Shown: positions 1 to 8,804, numbered from the stretch's first letter. The stretch is DNA of 42,697 nt from Elusimicrobiota bacterium (GCA_028871595.1 JAGWMT010000003.1:1-42697), one strand, 5' to 3'. The notes: a model not told the origin generated them from the sequence alone. A program made the numbers and translations.

Positions 1-920
1 TCCCGGGCGATGCTCTGCACCGGCAAGGTCATGGAGTCCCCGGGCTTGAGGCGCGCTTTCATGGACTGGGCGAAGCCCAGGATGATCCCCAGCGGATTGT
101 TGATCTCGTGGGCCACGCCCGCCGATAGGCGCCCCACGGCCGTGAGCTTTTCCGCGCTCAGAAGCTGTGACTGGACGCGGACGGCGTCCTCCTTCATCCG
201 CGCGAAGGCGCGGCTCAAGGCGCCGATCTCGTCCGGCGCCGGGTCCGGGGGCTCCGCGTCCGCGGCGCCGGCGCCGTACGCCGCGATCTGCCGCTCCAAG
301 CGGAGTATCCGCCGCACGATCCAGCGATCCGTCACCAGCGCGCTCAGCCAGATCGCCGCCAGCAGGACCAAAAGAGTAATAACCACCTCCGACGCGATTA
401 GGCGGCGGATTTCTCGTTCCAACCGCGCGGTGGAGAGGCTGAGCTTCAAGCATCCCTCCCCATGGTCGAGAATCCTGATGGGATAGTAGACGGAGATGAC
501 GCGCCGCCCCCGGAACAGCTCGTCCCGGGAAATCCAATCGCCCCGGGCGCAGGCCGCCCCGGCCTCCGTGGGAGCGGCGTCTGCGGGAAGAGAATCTCCG
601 CTCCCGCTGCCCAGACGGAAGGGCACGAACGCGCCTCCGCGAAGGGAGTAGATGCGGACGTCCAAAATGTCCGAATGGATCTTGCGGACCCGGTCCATAT
701 CGGCAAGAAATCGGACTGTTTCGCTGAGATCGAGGGACTCCATGAGCACGCTCTCGTAGAAGGAACCCACGGAAACGGCCCGTTCAACGTATTGGCGGCG
801 CAGGCTCTTCTCCAGCGTCCGGGCCGACCAGTACGCCTGGCCGACGGCGAACAGGGCCAGCGGCGCCGCCGCCAGCAGAAGTGCCTTCGCGCGCAGGCCG
901 ACGCGCGGGGCGGAACTCAT
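1..920 (-). CDS. Membrane sensor histidine kinase, 3' end outside the window
   Basis: This is the last gene visible in the minus-strand signalling operon. 306 residues can be read before the window ends. A first membrane segment (about residues 10-28) is followed by a periplasmic region to about 175, a second membrane segment (about 178-197), a HAMP-like linker (about 198-247), and the start of a HisKA domain with GVAHEINNPLG, where His271 is the expected phosphorylated residue. The ATPase domain must lie beyond base 1. The ATG overlaps the stop of the PBP-like gene (ATGA), which suggests translational coupling. The domain order and the HEINNPL box are seen directly. A periplasmic signal shared with the neighbouring porin and binding protein is inference. 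Confidence 0.9.
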   Translation of the reverse strand, partial: MSSAPRVGLRAKALLLAAAPLALFAVGQAYWSARTLEKSLRRQYVERAVSVGSFYESVLMESLDLSETVRFLADMDRVRKIHSDILDVRIYSLRGGAFVPFRLGSGSGDSLPADAAPTEAGAACARGDWISRDELFRGRRVISVYYPIRILDHGEGCLKLSLSTARLEREIRRLIASEVVITLLVLLAAIWLSALVTDRWIVRRILRLERQIAAYGAGAADAEPPDPAPDEIGALSRAFARMKEDAVRVQSQLLSAEKLTAVGRLSAGVAHEINNPLGIILGFAQSMKARLKPGDSMTLPVQSIAR

Positions 921-1360
921 GGCGTGCCGACCACCAGCAGTATCCTCAGGCCGGACTCGGAGCGGGCGTCCTCCAGCCACATAAATCCGAGCCGGCCCGG
1001 ATCCTCGCGGAGAGCGGAGAGCAGTTGGGCGGGCGACACGGACTCCGGCGGCTCCAAGCCCTCGCGGAAGAGATTGGACAGCCAGTGGAGCTTGAACTTT
1101 TGGCTCGTCATGTTCATGAGCCGCGCCAAGAACACGGCCTTGAGCGCGTCGTCTTTCGGCTCCATCGGCTTGAGCCGAACCTCCTTGATGAACAGCATTT
1201 TGCCCAGATAGATGCGGCGCGCCTGCGCCACCGTCAGCTTCGCCGCCGGGAAATCCGCGCCGGCGACGACCGCCAAGGGGCGGTCCGGCGCCGGGCCGGG
1301 CGCCGCCGCGCCGGCCGGCCGCGCGCACAGGAGCAGCGCGGTCAGAAGCTGAAAGACCAT
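917..1360 (-). CDS. Small periplasmic phosphate-binding-protein-like (PstS/PBP-like) protein
   Basis: 147 residues with a signal peptide ending near residue 19 (LLLCARPAGA, then A). The body resembles the short PBP-like proteins related to PstS: it has the typical block around residues 42-54 (LTVAQARRIYLGK), then a helical KLHWLSNLF segment, and LGFMW near the end, where PstS relatives read IGYV. At this size it holds about one lobe of a binding protein, so it may sense or scaffold rather than carry solute. The start chosen is the ATG just before the signal peptide. It overlaps the porin gene by 19 bases, and its stop overlaps the kinase start. It lies between a porin and a membrane kinase. 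The family call is by pattern only, and the ligand is unknown. Confidence 0.7.
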   Translation of the reverse strand: MVFQLLTALLLCARPAGAAAPGPAPDRPLAVVAGADFPAAKLTVAQARRIYLGKMLFIKEVRLKPMEPKDDALKAVFLARLMNMTSQKFKLHWLSNLFREGLEPPESVSPAQLLSALREDPGRLGFMWLEDARSESGLRILLVVGTP

Positions 1361-2433
1361 TGGGCTTCCTCTTCGTCGAATTCGGCACCGGGCTGATGAC
1401 GCCAGCGCCACTCCAGCTTGAGCGCCGAGCGGGCGGCCATGGTCCACTTCACGCCCGCGATCCAGCTGTGATAGGGCTGGAAGCCCAAGACCGAGAACAG
1501 CGCGTCGTCATCCCGCCGGGTGAGGGCTTCCTGGCGCGCGTACGGCCGCCAGGCGCCGTCCTTGCCCAAGCCGTAGGAGAACTGAACGTAGTACGCCGTG
1601 GCGCCCCGCGAGGGCCCAACGACGGGTCCGCCCAGGCCTTTGTCCTGGAACCGGTAGACCTCCGCCAAGAACTCCGGCCTCTCGCCGACATAGTAGAGTT
1701 CGGCCGCGTAGACGTCCTGACGGATGCGCGCGACCTGGAGATCAGCCGCCGCGGCGGAATAGCCGCGTTCCTGGCCGACGTCGCCGGACACGCCGACGCC
1801 CGCGCCGGGCAAGGCCTCCGGCTCGAAAACCAGCTTGAACGCCGCCGCGCGTCCGGCGCGCCCGTCCCCGCTCGTGTTTCCCGGAACGAGTTGGGCGCCG
1901 GCGGCGCCCACGCCCGCCAGGCGCGGGCCGTTGCCGGCCATCGCGTCGTACTTCAGGAGCCCGCGCGCGAACTCCGCCCGGCCGGAGGCGGCCGCTCCCA
2001 CGATGTGCAGGGGCAGCACTCCGCCGTCGTCCTCAAAACGGAGAAAGCCGGGACGGGCCACCGTCGTCTGCAGGAAAGTCCCGTGGTGGTAGGCCGTGTT
2101 CCAATAGCCCAGTATGTTGTGCATCCGTCCCGCCGTCACCCCCAGCAGGTCGGACCGGCGGTAGCCGATCTGGTAGCGCTCCGCGTCCAAGACCGTGCCG
2201 CCGCCGGCGGCGTGGTCGAGAGCCAGCTCGGCCATGAAGTCGCTGCGGTCGCTGACGTTCTCATGGATGTGAAGGACGAGAGGATCGAGGCCGAAGGCGC
2301 CCTGGCGCGTCAGTTCGCTCGCGCCCGAGCCGCCCCGCGACAGCGTGACGCTGCCGAAGCCGGTCCAGGACATCGCCGAGACGCGGCCGTAGCCCAAGAA
2401 CAGGATCACGCCCGCCGCCCATGCTCTTTTCAT
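1342..2433 (-). CDS. Porin-like outer membrane beta-barrel protein
   Basis: 363 residues beginning with a signal peptide (MKRAWAAGVILFLGYGRVSA). The mature part alternates polar and hydrophobic residues, is rich in Gly, Tyr and Trp, and ends in ...WSFSF, the C-terminal Phe expected for barrel insertion by the BAM machinery. Short strands such as YQIGYRRSDLLGVTAGRMH look like barrel hairpins. An early HIHENVSDRSDF block recalls porins found next to PBP-like proteins. The ATG overlaps the stop of the upstream kinase (ATGA). An open frame continues upstream of it, but that part is antisense-like Arg/Pro-rich sequence inside the kinase gene, so the signal-peptide Met is the start. Selectivity cannot be told. 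Confidence 0.75.
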   Translation of the reverse strand: MKRAWAAGVILFLGYGRVSAMSWTGFGSVTLSRGGSGASELTRQGAFGLDPLVLHIHENVSDRSDFMAELALDHAAGGGTVLDAERYQIGYRRSDLLGVTAGRMHNILGYWNTAYHHGTFLQTTVARPGFLRFEDDGGVLPLHIVGAAASGRAEFARGLLKYDAMAGNGPRLAGVGAAGAQLVPGNTSGDGRAGRAAAFKLVFEPEALPGAGVGVSGDVGQERGYSAAAADLQVARIRQDVYAAELYYVGERPEFLAEVYRFQDKGLGGPVVGPSRGATAYYVQFSYGLGKDGAWRPYARQEALTRRDDDALFSVLGFQPYHSWIAGVKWTMAARSALKLEWRWRHQPGAEFDEEEAQWSFSF

Positions 2434-3989
2434 GCCATTCCCTCCGCCGGGAAGGTCAAGACGAAGGCCGCGCCCTCGCCCGGCACGCTCGCCGCCTCCA
2501 AGGTCCCGCCGTTCTGCGCGACGAGGGCGTGGGAGATCGACAGTCCCAGCCCCGTCCCCTGCCCCTCGGGCTTGGTCGTGAAAAACGGGTCGAAGATGCG
2601 GCCAAGGTTCTCCGGCGAGATCCCGGGGCCGTTGTCGGAGAAAACCAGGACGACGCTCCCGCCGTCGCGCCGGGCGGCGATGCTCAGACGGGCGCCGGGG
2701 CGGCCCGCCATGGCTTGGCGCGCGTTGGTCACGAGATTGAGGAATACCTGCTGAAGCTGGGCGGGGTCGGCCATGATGGGTGGAAGATCCGCCGGAATGG
2801 ACTTGACGACATCGACGCCCGCCAGGCACAAGGGGTGCCGCGCCAGTTGAAGGGTCGCGTCCAGCAGCGGCGGAAGCAGGACCCGCTCCTTCTTCGGCTC
2901 CCTCTTCCGGCCGAACTGCAGGAGGCCCTTCACGATCTCCCGGCAGCGCCCCGCCTCGCGCAGGACGCTACGGAGGTCGTCTTCCTGGACGGGGCTCAAG
3001 CCCCCGGCCTGAATCACGAGCTGCGAGAACCCCATGACCGAGGACAGGGGATTGTTGATCTCATGGGCCACTCCGGCGGCCAATTGTCCCAGGGCGGCGA
3101 GCTTCTCCGACTGGACCAGCCGGCCCTGCATCTCTCGATTCCGCCGGAGGCTCTCTTCGAGCTCGCCGTACAGCATCGCGTTGCCGACGGCTTGGGCGAT
3201 CTGCGCGCCGAAGATCGTCGCCAAACGCAGGTCGGCGTCCGAGAAGAGCGCGCCGGGACGGCTGCGGCACGCGAGAAGAACGCCCAGCTTCTTGTCCGCC
3301 GCCGAGAGGGTGCAGGCGATCGCGCCGCCGGCCCGCCCGAACAGAGGCAGGACGACGGGCCCCGCCGCGGCGCCGGCCAGCGTCCTCTCGCCTGCGGCCA
3401 GGCACGCACGGCGCAGTTCGGCGTCGAAATCGCCGACGTCGGCCGCGACGGACAACCGTCCCTCCGGCCCGGCGAGGAGGACCGTGGCGTGGTCCGCATT
3501 GAGAATCTGCGCGGTCAGGCGCGAGACGAGCGGAAGCAGCGAGTCGAGCTTGAGCGAGGAAAACACGGCCCGGCTGCTCTTGTAGAGAGCCAGCATCGCG
3601 CGGGCTTCGCCTTTCTCCAGCGCCTTCTCGACGAGGGCCAGCATCTCGGCGAGATTGAACGGCTTCTGGATGAAGTCGTAGGCCCCCAGCCGCATCGCCG
3701 CGACGGCCGTCTCGACCGTGCCGTAGCCGGTCGACAGGATGACCTCGATCCCGGGAGCGGTCCGCTTGATCTCCGCGAGGAGATCGAGCCCGCCCATGGT
3801 GGGCATGCTGATGTCGCTGATGACGACTTCGAATTTTTCCGCGCGGATCTTTTCGACCGCCTCGCGCCCGTCGGCAGCGGCGCTCACGCGGTAGCCGTGC
3901 GCGCCGAGCTCGCTGGACAGCAGGTCGCGCATGCCGCGCTCGTCGTCGACGACCAGTATCCCGGCGCGTTCCTTCAGGGTTTCGTCCAT
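2430..3989 (-). CDS. Receiver-GAF-histidine kinase (soluble)
   Basis: 519 residues, no membrane segment. An N-terminal receiver domain (about 10-125) has the acidic pair Asp15/Asp16, phosphoacceptor Asp59 (VVISDISMP) and Lys109. A GAF-like region follows (about 140-272), then HisKA with GVAHEINNPLSS (His309) and a HATPase domain with NLVTNARQAM, DNGPGI and GTGLGLS boxes. Kinases with an N-terminal receiver usually take phosphate or allosteric input from another kinase, so this one probably sits downstream of the hybrid kinase in the same operon. It begins 9 bases after the ATPase gene and its TGA overlaps the porin ATG. Its real partner receiver is not known. Confidence 0.93.
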   Translation of the reverse strand: MDETLKERAGILVVDDERGMRDLLSSELGAHGYRVSAAADGREAVEKIRAEKFEVVISDISMPTMGGLDLLAEIKRTAPGIEVILSTGYGTVETAVAAMRLGAYDFIQKPFNLAEMLALVEKALEKGEARAMLALYKSSRAVFSSLKLDSLLPLVSRLTAQILNADHATVLLAGPEGRLSVAADVGDFDAELRRACLAAGERTLAGAAAGPVVLPLFGRAGGAIACTLSAADKKLGVLLACRSRPGALFSDADLRLATIFGAQIAQAVGNAMLYGELEESLRRNREMQGRLVQSEKLAALGQLAAGVAHEINNPLSSVMGFSQLVIQAGGLSPVQEDDLRSVLREAGRCREIVKGLLQFGRKREPKKERVLLPPLLDATLQLARHPLCLAGVDVVKSIPADLPPIMADPAQLQQVFLNLVTNARQAMAGRPGARLSIAARRDGGSVVLVFSDNGPGISPENLGRIFDPFFTTKPEGQGTGLGLSISHALVAQNGGTLEAASVPGEGAAFVLTFPAEGMA

Positions 3990-3998
3990 TGTCGGTCC

Positions 3999-5489
3999 CT
4001 ACGCCGTCCTCAGGACTTCCTCGACGGTCGTTCGTCCCGCGAAGACCAGCTCCATGCCGCTCTGCCGCATCGTCCGTCGCCCGGCCGGGACGCCCGCGGC
4101 GCCGCCGGCGCGCAGGGAGGCCCGCAGTTCGTCGTTCATCTCCAGGAGCTCGAAGATTCCGGCGCGTCCGCGGTATCCCGTGCCCGAGCAGCGCGGGCAG
4201 CCCCGTGGCCGGTAGAACTCGGCACGGTCCAGGTCCTGCCGCTCCGGGAAAATGTTCCGCAGCGCGCGCTGGGGCGGGCGGTAGCGTTCCTTGCAGTCCG
4301 CGCACAGCACCCGCACGAGGCGCTGGGCCAGCACCCCGATCAAGGCCGAGGCGGTCAGGTAGGGCTCCACGCCGATGTCGCGCAGGCGCGACAGCGCGCT
4401 CGGCGCGTCGTTCGTGTGCAGAGTGGACAAGACGAGATGTCCCGTCATCGCGGCCTTCATGGCGATCTCCGCCGTCTCCTGGTCGCGGATCTCGCCCAGC
4501 ATGATCACGTCCGGGTCCTGCCTCAGCGCCGCCCGCAGGCCCGCGGCGAAGGTGAGTCCGATCTTGGACTGGATCTGCACTTGGGTCACGCCCATCTCCG
4601 CCTGTGCGCCGGCCCCGGAGAGAAGCTCGTACTCGATGGGGTCTTCCAGCGTGATGATGTTCTTGAGCGGAGAGCGCAGGCGCCGCAGAATCGAATAAAG
4701 GGTGGTGGTCTTGCCGCTCCCGGTCGGTCCCGTGACCAGGATGATGCCGTGCGGCGCCTCGATCATGGCCTCCAGGAGGCCCTGGGTCGCCGGGTCGAAG
4801 CCGAGGCGGTCCAGCCCCAGGGCGCCGCCGGACTTGTCGAGGATGCGCACCACGATCTTCTCCCCGTATTTCCCGGGCAAGGTCGACACCCGCAGGTCCA
4901 TGTCCCTGGGCCCGGCGCGGAACGACGCCTGGCCGTCCTGGGGAAGGCGGCGCTCGGCGATGTCCATGCCGGCCATGATCTTGACCCGGGACAAGACGGC
5001 GGACTGCGCGGACCTGGGGAAGGCGTGGACCGTGTTCAGTATGCCGTCCACGCGCAGGCGGACGTACAACCGCTCCTTTTGCGGCTCCAGGTGGATGTCG
5101 CTGGCGCCCCGCTCCACCGCGACGGACAGCAGGGCGTCCACGGCCGCCACCACCCGCCCGCCGTCCGCGGCGGACGCGCCGCCTTCGCCCGCCGGGGCGA
5201 GCGCCGGAATGGCGGAACAGCAGGCATCCTGCGCGTAGTGCCGGCGCAAGGCGTCCTCAAGCGCCTGCGCGGAGATTTCGTAGACCTCCAGCTCGTGTCC
5301 GGTCAGGATGCCCACGTCGTCCATGGCCGAGAGGTCCTCCGGGCGCGCGGACGCCACCAGCAGCTTCCCGGCCTTCAGCTCGAACGGGATGAGCTGGCAG
5401 CGCCGCGCCGTCTCGAAGGGCACAAGCCGAAGCACCTCCGGAGGGATGACGCGCGCCGCGATGTCGCCGGCCTCCATCGCGGGAATCAT
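3999..5489 (-). CDS. PilB/GspE-type secretion ATPase
   Basis: 496 residues. An N-terminal MshEN/T2SSE_N-like domain (about 10-86, with IPFELKAGKLLVASARP) precedes a complete GspE/PilB motor: Walker A GPTGSGKT (254-261), Asp box EDPIEYE, Walker B DPDVIMLGEI (326-335), His box STLHTND, and a CxxC...CxxC zinc site (Cys396, 399, 431, 434). Such hexameric ATPases power type IV pilus extension or type II secretion at the inner membrane. No pilin, PilC/GspF, secretin or prepilin peptidase lies in the window. It starts by ATGA overlap with a receiver gene and sits among kinases and receivers, so its activity may be under phosphorelay control (inference). A longer N-terminal reading would overlap the receiver gene and is not supported. 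Confidence 0.92.
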   Translation of the reverse strand: MIPAMEAGDIAARVIPPEVLRLVPFETARRCQLIPFELKAGKLLVASARPEDLSAMDDVGILTGHELEVYEISAQALEDALRRHYAQDACCSAIPALAPAGEGGASAADGGRVVAAVDALLSVAVERGASDIHLEPQKERLYVRLRVDGILNTVHAFPRSAQSAVLSRVKIMAGMDIAERRLPQDGQASFRAGPRDMDLRVSTLPGKYGEKIVVRILDKSGGALGLDRLGFDPATQGLLEAMIEAPHGIILVTGPTGSGKTTTLYSILRRLRSPLKNIITLEDPIEYELLSGAGAQAEMGVTQVQIQSKIGLTFAAGLRAALRQDPDVIMLGEIRDQETAEIAMKAAMTGHLVLSTLHTNDAPSALSRLRDIGVEPYLTASALIGVLAQRLVRVLCADCKERYRPPQRALRNIFPERQDLDRAEFYRPRGCPRCSGTGYRGRAGIFELLEMNDELRASLRAGGAAGVPAGRRTMRQSGMELVFAGRTTVEEVLRTA

Positions 5490-5869
5490 CGGCCCTCTCC
5501 CGCCGCGCGGGCCAGCAGGCCGCCGACCGCGGCCAGCAGCCGCGCCGTGTCGCAGGGCTTGGTCAAGTACTCCTCGGCCCCGCACTCCCAACCCCGCAGC
5601 TCGTCGGTCTCCTGGGTCCGGGCCGTGAGCATGATCACGGGGATGGCCTTGGTCTTGGGGTCGCCCTTCAGGCAGCGGCAGGCCAGCCAGCCGTCGACCT
5701 TGGGCATCATCACGTCCAGGATGACCAGGTCCGGCGCGTGCAAAGCCACCATCTTGAGCCCCTCTTCGCCGTCCACGGCCGAGAGGACCTCGTATCCGGC
5801 GTGCTCCAGTCGGAGCTTCAAGATGTCCCGGTTGGCCTCGCTGTCGTCGACGATCAATATTTTAGACAT
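5486..5869 (-). CDS. Single-domain response regulator (CheY-like receiver)
   Basis: 127 residues, a receiver domain and nothing more: acidic residues Asp8/Asp9, phosphoacceptor Asp52 (LVILDVMMPKVDGW), the LTAR switch Thr and a KPCD loop containing the conserved Lys. It has no DNA-binding or enzymatic output, so it must act by protein contact or as a phosphate shuttle. Its 5' end overlaps the preceding receiver by 8 bases and its stop overlaps the ATPase start (ATGA). That tight link makes the PilB-like ATPase a candidate target (inference). Confidence 0.93.
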   Translation of the reverse strand: MSKILIVDDSEANRDILKLRLEHAGYEVLSAVDGEEGLKMVALHAPDLVILDVMMPKVDGWLACRCLKGDPKTKAIPVIMLTARTQETDELRGWECGAEEYLTKPCDTARLLAAVGGLLARAAGEGR

Positions 5870-6245
5870 CGCCGCCCTCCCCGCCCAGCCGTTCCCGGAC
5901 CAGCCGGACGAGCTCGCGCGGCGCGCAGGGCTTGGCGATGTAGCCGTCGCAGCCCGCCGCGAGCGCCCGGCCCTCGTCTCCGGCCATCGCGTGCGCCGTG
6001 TAGGCCAATATCGCCGCCCCGGACAGCGCCGGCTGCGCGCGCAGTCGCCCGACGGCGTCCCAGCCGCTCAGCTTGGGCATGGACATGTCCAGGAGGATGA
6101 GATCGGGAAGCTCCCGAAGCGCCAGCGCCACGGCCTCCTCGCCGTCAACGGCCTGGACCACCTGGAATCCGGCGCGCGTCAGCGCCGCCGCGGCGATGGC
6201 GCGGTTGTCGGAATCGTCGTCGGCCAGCATGATCTTACGCGGCAT
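5862..6245 (-). CDS. Single-domain response regulator (second CheY-like receiver)
   Basis: 127 residues from MPRKIMLADDD. It is a stand-alone receiver with Asp9/Asp10, phosphoacceptor Asp53 (LILLDMSMPKLSGW) and a C-terminal KPC loop. The start is the ATG 11 bases inside the end of the hybrid kinase gene. The open frame runs further upstream but reads as Cys/Trp/Arg-rich non-receiver sequence there. It resembles its downstream neighbour (same KPC loop, same length) and probably arose by duplication. It likely takes phosphate from the hybrid kinase encoded just upstream (inference). Confidence 0.92.
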   Translation of the reverse strand: MPRKIMLADDDSDNRAIAAAALTRAGFQVVQAVDGEEAVALALRELPDLILLDMSMPKLSGWDAVGRLRAQPALSGAAILAYTAHAMAGDEGRALAAGCDGYIAKPCAPRELVRLVRERLGGEGGDV

Positions 6246-8205
6246 GGTCCTTCCCGTCCGAGACGGACATCTTGTCGCGAACCAATGCCAGCAATTCGCC
6301 CAAATCGCGCGACCCCTTCTGCACGACGGCCTGGACACGCGTCTGCAGATATTCCGTCTCCTGCGGCGAAAGGCTCTTGGCGGTCAGGACGATGACGGGG
6401 ACGTCCTTGAGGCGCGGGTCGCGCTCCATGGCCTCCAGTATGTCGAAGCCGTTGAGCGCGGGAATCATGAGGTCCAGGAACACCAGGTCGGGCCGGCCCG
6501 CGGTCATGGCGCCCATCGCGGCCCGCCCGGTCCGCGCCACGTCCACCTCGTAGCCCTGGGCGCGGAGGACGTCCGAGAGCATGGCCACGATGCTCTCCTC
6601 GTCGTCGACGACCAGGACCCTGCGGGCGCCCCGCGCCGCGCCGTCGCCGCCAGACCGGCCGAGATCGCCCAGTTTCACCAGCAGTTCTTTGCGATCGAAG
6701 GGCTTGACGATGTAGTCGGCGATCCCCAGGGAATAGCCGAGGGCCCGGTTGTCCAGGATCGAGAGGATGATCACCGGGATGGCGCGAAGTTCCGGGTCGT
6801 CCTTCAGCATCTTCAGGACCGACCAGCCGTCGCGGTGCGGCATCATGATGTCCAAGGTGATGACGAACGGCTTGACCTGCCGGGCCAGCGCCACGCCCTC
6901 CTCCCCACCCAACGCCCCGACGAGCGTGTAGCCCGTGCCTCGCATGCTGTCCTTGAGCAGATTGAGAACCTCGGGATCGTCGTCGATGGCGAGGACGGTC
7001 CGGTTCGCCGTTCCGGGCGCGGAAGGCGGCAGCGGGGAAACGACTGCCTCCCGCCTCGCCTCCTCGCGCGCCGGAAGGACGACCGTGAACGTCGCACCCG
7101 CCCCCGGGGCGCTTTCCACTTCGATCGAGCCGCCCAGCAGCTGAGCCATCTTCTGACTGATGGCCAAGCCCAGCCCCGTGCCCCCGTAGACGCGCGTCGC
7201 CGACGCGTCCAGCTGGGAGAATTCCTTGAAAAGCTTGGGCATATCCTCGTCTTTGATGCCGATGCCGGTGTCCCGGACCCGGATGAGGGCGCCGTCCCCC
7301 GCCGGCTCGACGCGCACGGTCACGCCGCCCTCAGCCGTGAATTTCAGCCCGTTGCCCGCCAGATTGATCAGGATCTGCTTGAGCTTGGTCCTGTCGCTGC
7401 GCACACGGACGTCTTCGGGAGCTTCGAGGCTCAGCAGAAGCTTCTTGCCGCGCGCGATCGCGCCCAAGGTGTCGACGACCTCCTGGGCCAGCTCCTTAAG
7501 ACTGAAGTTCTCGATATGGACCGGCATCCGGCCCGCAGAAATCTTGGAGAGGTCGAGGACGCTGTTGATCAATTGGAGAAGATCCTTGCCGCTGGCGTCC
7601 ACCCGCTTCAGCGGCCCCTTCTGAGCCTCGGGCATCTCCCCATAGACCCCGTCGAGGAGAAGCTCGGTGTAGCCGAGGATCGCGTTCATCGGGGTGCGCA
7701 GTTCGTGGCTCATGTTGGCCAGGAACTCGGACTTAAGCCGGTTGATCTCCTCCAGGCGCTCCAAGCGCACGCCCATGCGCCGTTTCTCGGCGGCGCGCTC
7801 GACCAGGCGGCAAAGATCGTCGATCTGGAAGGGCTTGGTGATGTAGTCGTAAGCGCCGCGCCGCATCGCCTCCACGGCCGTTTCCAGCGTGGCGTAGCCC
7901 GTGGCCATGATCACCTCGACGCGGGGATCGATCTCCTTCAGCACCTTGAGGCCCTCGATGCCGCCCATGCCCGGCATCGTCAGGTCCGAGACCACGACGT
8001 CGAAGCCTCCCTCGCGCCCCCGGGCCTTCTCGGCCGCCTCCTCGCCGCTGGCGGCGGTCTCGACGGTGAAACCGCGAAAGCCCAGTTCGTAGGTCATGAG
8101 GTCCCGGAAGCCGGCCTCGTCGTCCACGACCAGGACCCGGATCGCAAGCGCCTCGGGAGCGGCCTGCGCAGCGGCGGGCGGAACGGCGGCGGAGGGCGTC
8201 TCCAT
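6235..8205 (-). CDS. Hybrid histidine kinase, REC-HisKA-HATPase-REC-REC
   Basis: 656 residues, soluble. A short Ala/Pro-rich leader is followed by receiver 1 (about 23-140, Asp74), a HisKA domain with ANMSHELRTPMN (His167), a HATPase domain (DTGIGI, GGTGLGL), receiver 2 (about 403-515, Asp452) and receiver 3 (about 528-645, Asp578). In receiver 3 the usual KP loop reads QKGS, so the Lys is kept but the Pro is not. No sensory domain is present, so input must arrive through receiver 1 or another protein. This is the hub of the operon's predicted phosphorelay. It lies 3 bases after the DNA-binding receiver gene and overlaps the next receiver by 11 bases. Confidence 0.95.
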   Translation of the reverse strand: METPSAAVPPAAAQAAPEALAIRVLVVDDEAGFRDLMTYELGFRGFTVETAASGEEAAEKARGREGGFDVVVSDLTMPGMGGIEGLKVLKEIDPRVEVIMATGYATLETAVEAMRRGAYDYITKPFQIDDLCRLVERAAEKRRMGVRLERLEEINRLKSEFLANMSHELRTPMNAILGYTELLLDGVYGEMPEAQKGPLKRVDASGKDLLQLINSVLDLSKISAGRMPVHIENFSLKELAQEVVDTLGAIARGKKLLLSLEAPEDVRVRSDRTKLKQILINLAGNGLKFTAEGGVTVRVEPAGDGALIRVRDTGIGIKDEDMPKLFKEFSQLDASATRVYGGTGLGLAISQKMAQLLGGSIEVESAPGAGATFTVVLPAREEARREAVVSPLPPSAPGTANRTVLAIDDDPEVLNLLKDSMRGTGYTLVGALGGEEGVALARQVKPFVITLDIMMPHRDGWSVLKMLKDDPELRAIPVIILSILDNRALGYSLGIADYIVKPFDRKELLVKLGDLGRSGGDGAARGARRVLVVDDEESIVAMLSDVLRAQGYEVDVARTGRAAMGAMTAGRPDLVFLDLMIPALNGFDILEAMERDPRLKDVPVIVLTAKSLSPQETEYLQTRVQAVVQKGSRDLGELLALVRDKMSVSDGKDHAA

Positions 8206-8208
8206 GGG

Positions 8209-8796
8209 TTACCTCTCTCCACCCGCGACGGCGAGCAGCGCCCGGACCTTCCCGACCAGTTCCTCCGTGCGGAAGGGCTTGGCCAGAAAATCATCGCCCC
8301 CCGCCTCTAGGACCTGATCGCGCGAGCCTTCGGGATCATGCCCGGACACGGCCAGGATGCGGGCGCTGCGCGTGCGCTCGTCGGCGCGGATTATCCGGCA
8401 GACCTTCAGGCCGTCCAGCCCCGGCAGGCGCAGATCTATGACGACCAGGAAAGGCAGGAGCGCGAAAATCTTCTGTCCAGCCTCGAAGCCGTCGACCGCC
8501 TCATGCATCTCGCTCTCGGGAAAGGCCCCCGTGATCACGCGGACGATGAGCCGGCGCACCGTCGCATCGTCGTCCACCACCAGGATTCGCGTCGCTCCAG
8601 CCGCCGCCAACTCCGGCGGAACCGGGACATTATGCTTGCGAAGGAACACGATCAAGTCGCGGGGCCACACCCGGCGATGTCCGCCGCCAGTGGTGAAGGA
8701 AGGAAGCTTCCCATCCTCGATCCAACGCGCCACCGTGGGGGGCGTCACATGGCATATTTTCGCGATTCCGTGCGTGCCGAGCGCTTTATCGTTCAT
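8209..8796 (-). CDS. Excisionase/BldC-like DNA-binding domain fused to a receiver domain
   Basis: 195 residues and the first gene of the signalling operon. Residues 5-55 form a MerR/excisionase-type winged helix-turn-helix (HGIAKICHVTPPTVARWI, then the wing TGGGHRRVWPRDL), the small DNA-binding type found in BldC and Xis. Residues 68-190 are a receiver with Asp75-77, phosphoacceptor Asp121 (VVIDLRLPGLDG) and Lys173. The order is unusual: DNA-binding domain first, receiver second. Because such domains often bind direct repeats head to tail, the four 9-bp repeats just upstream are a likely binding site and the gene probably regulates its own operon (inference). The ATG follows a weak AAAGG about 11 bases upstream. 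Confidence 0.9.
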   Translation of the reverse strand: MNDKALGTHGIAKICHVTPPTVARWIEDGKLPSFTTGGGHRRVWPRDLIVFLRKHNVPVPPELAAAGATRILVVDDDATVRRLIVRVITGAFPESEMHEAVDGFEAGQKIFALLPFLVVIDLRLPGLDGLKVCRIIRADERTRSARILAVSGHDPEGSRDQVLEAGGDDFLAKPFRTEELVGKVRALLAVAGGER

Positions 8797-8804
8797 CTGT
8801 TTTA

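Noticed and set aside
2421..6395. A 1,324-residue open frame on the plus strand
   Set aside because: It is antisense to the kinase, ATPase and receiver genes, all of which have complete motifs. It contains no recognisable domain.
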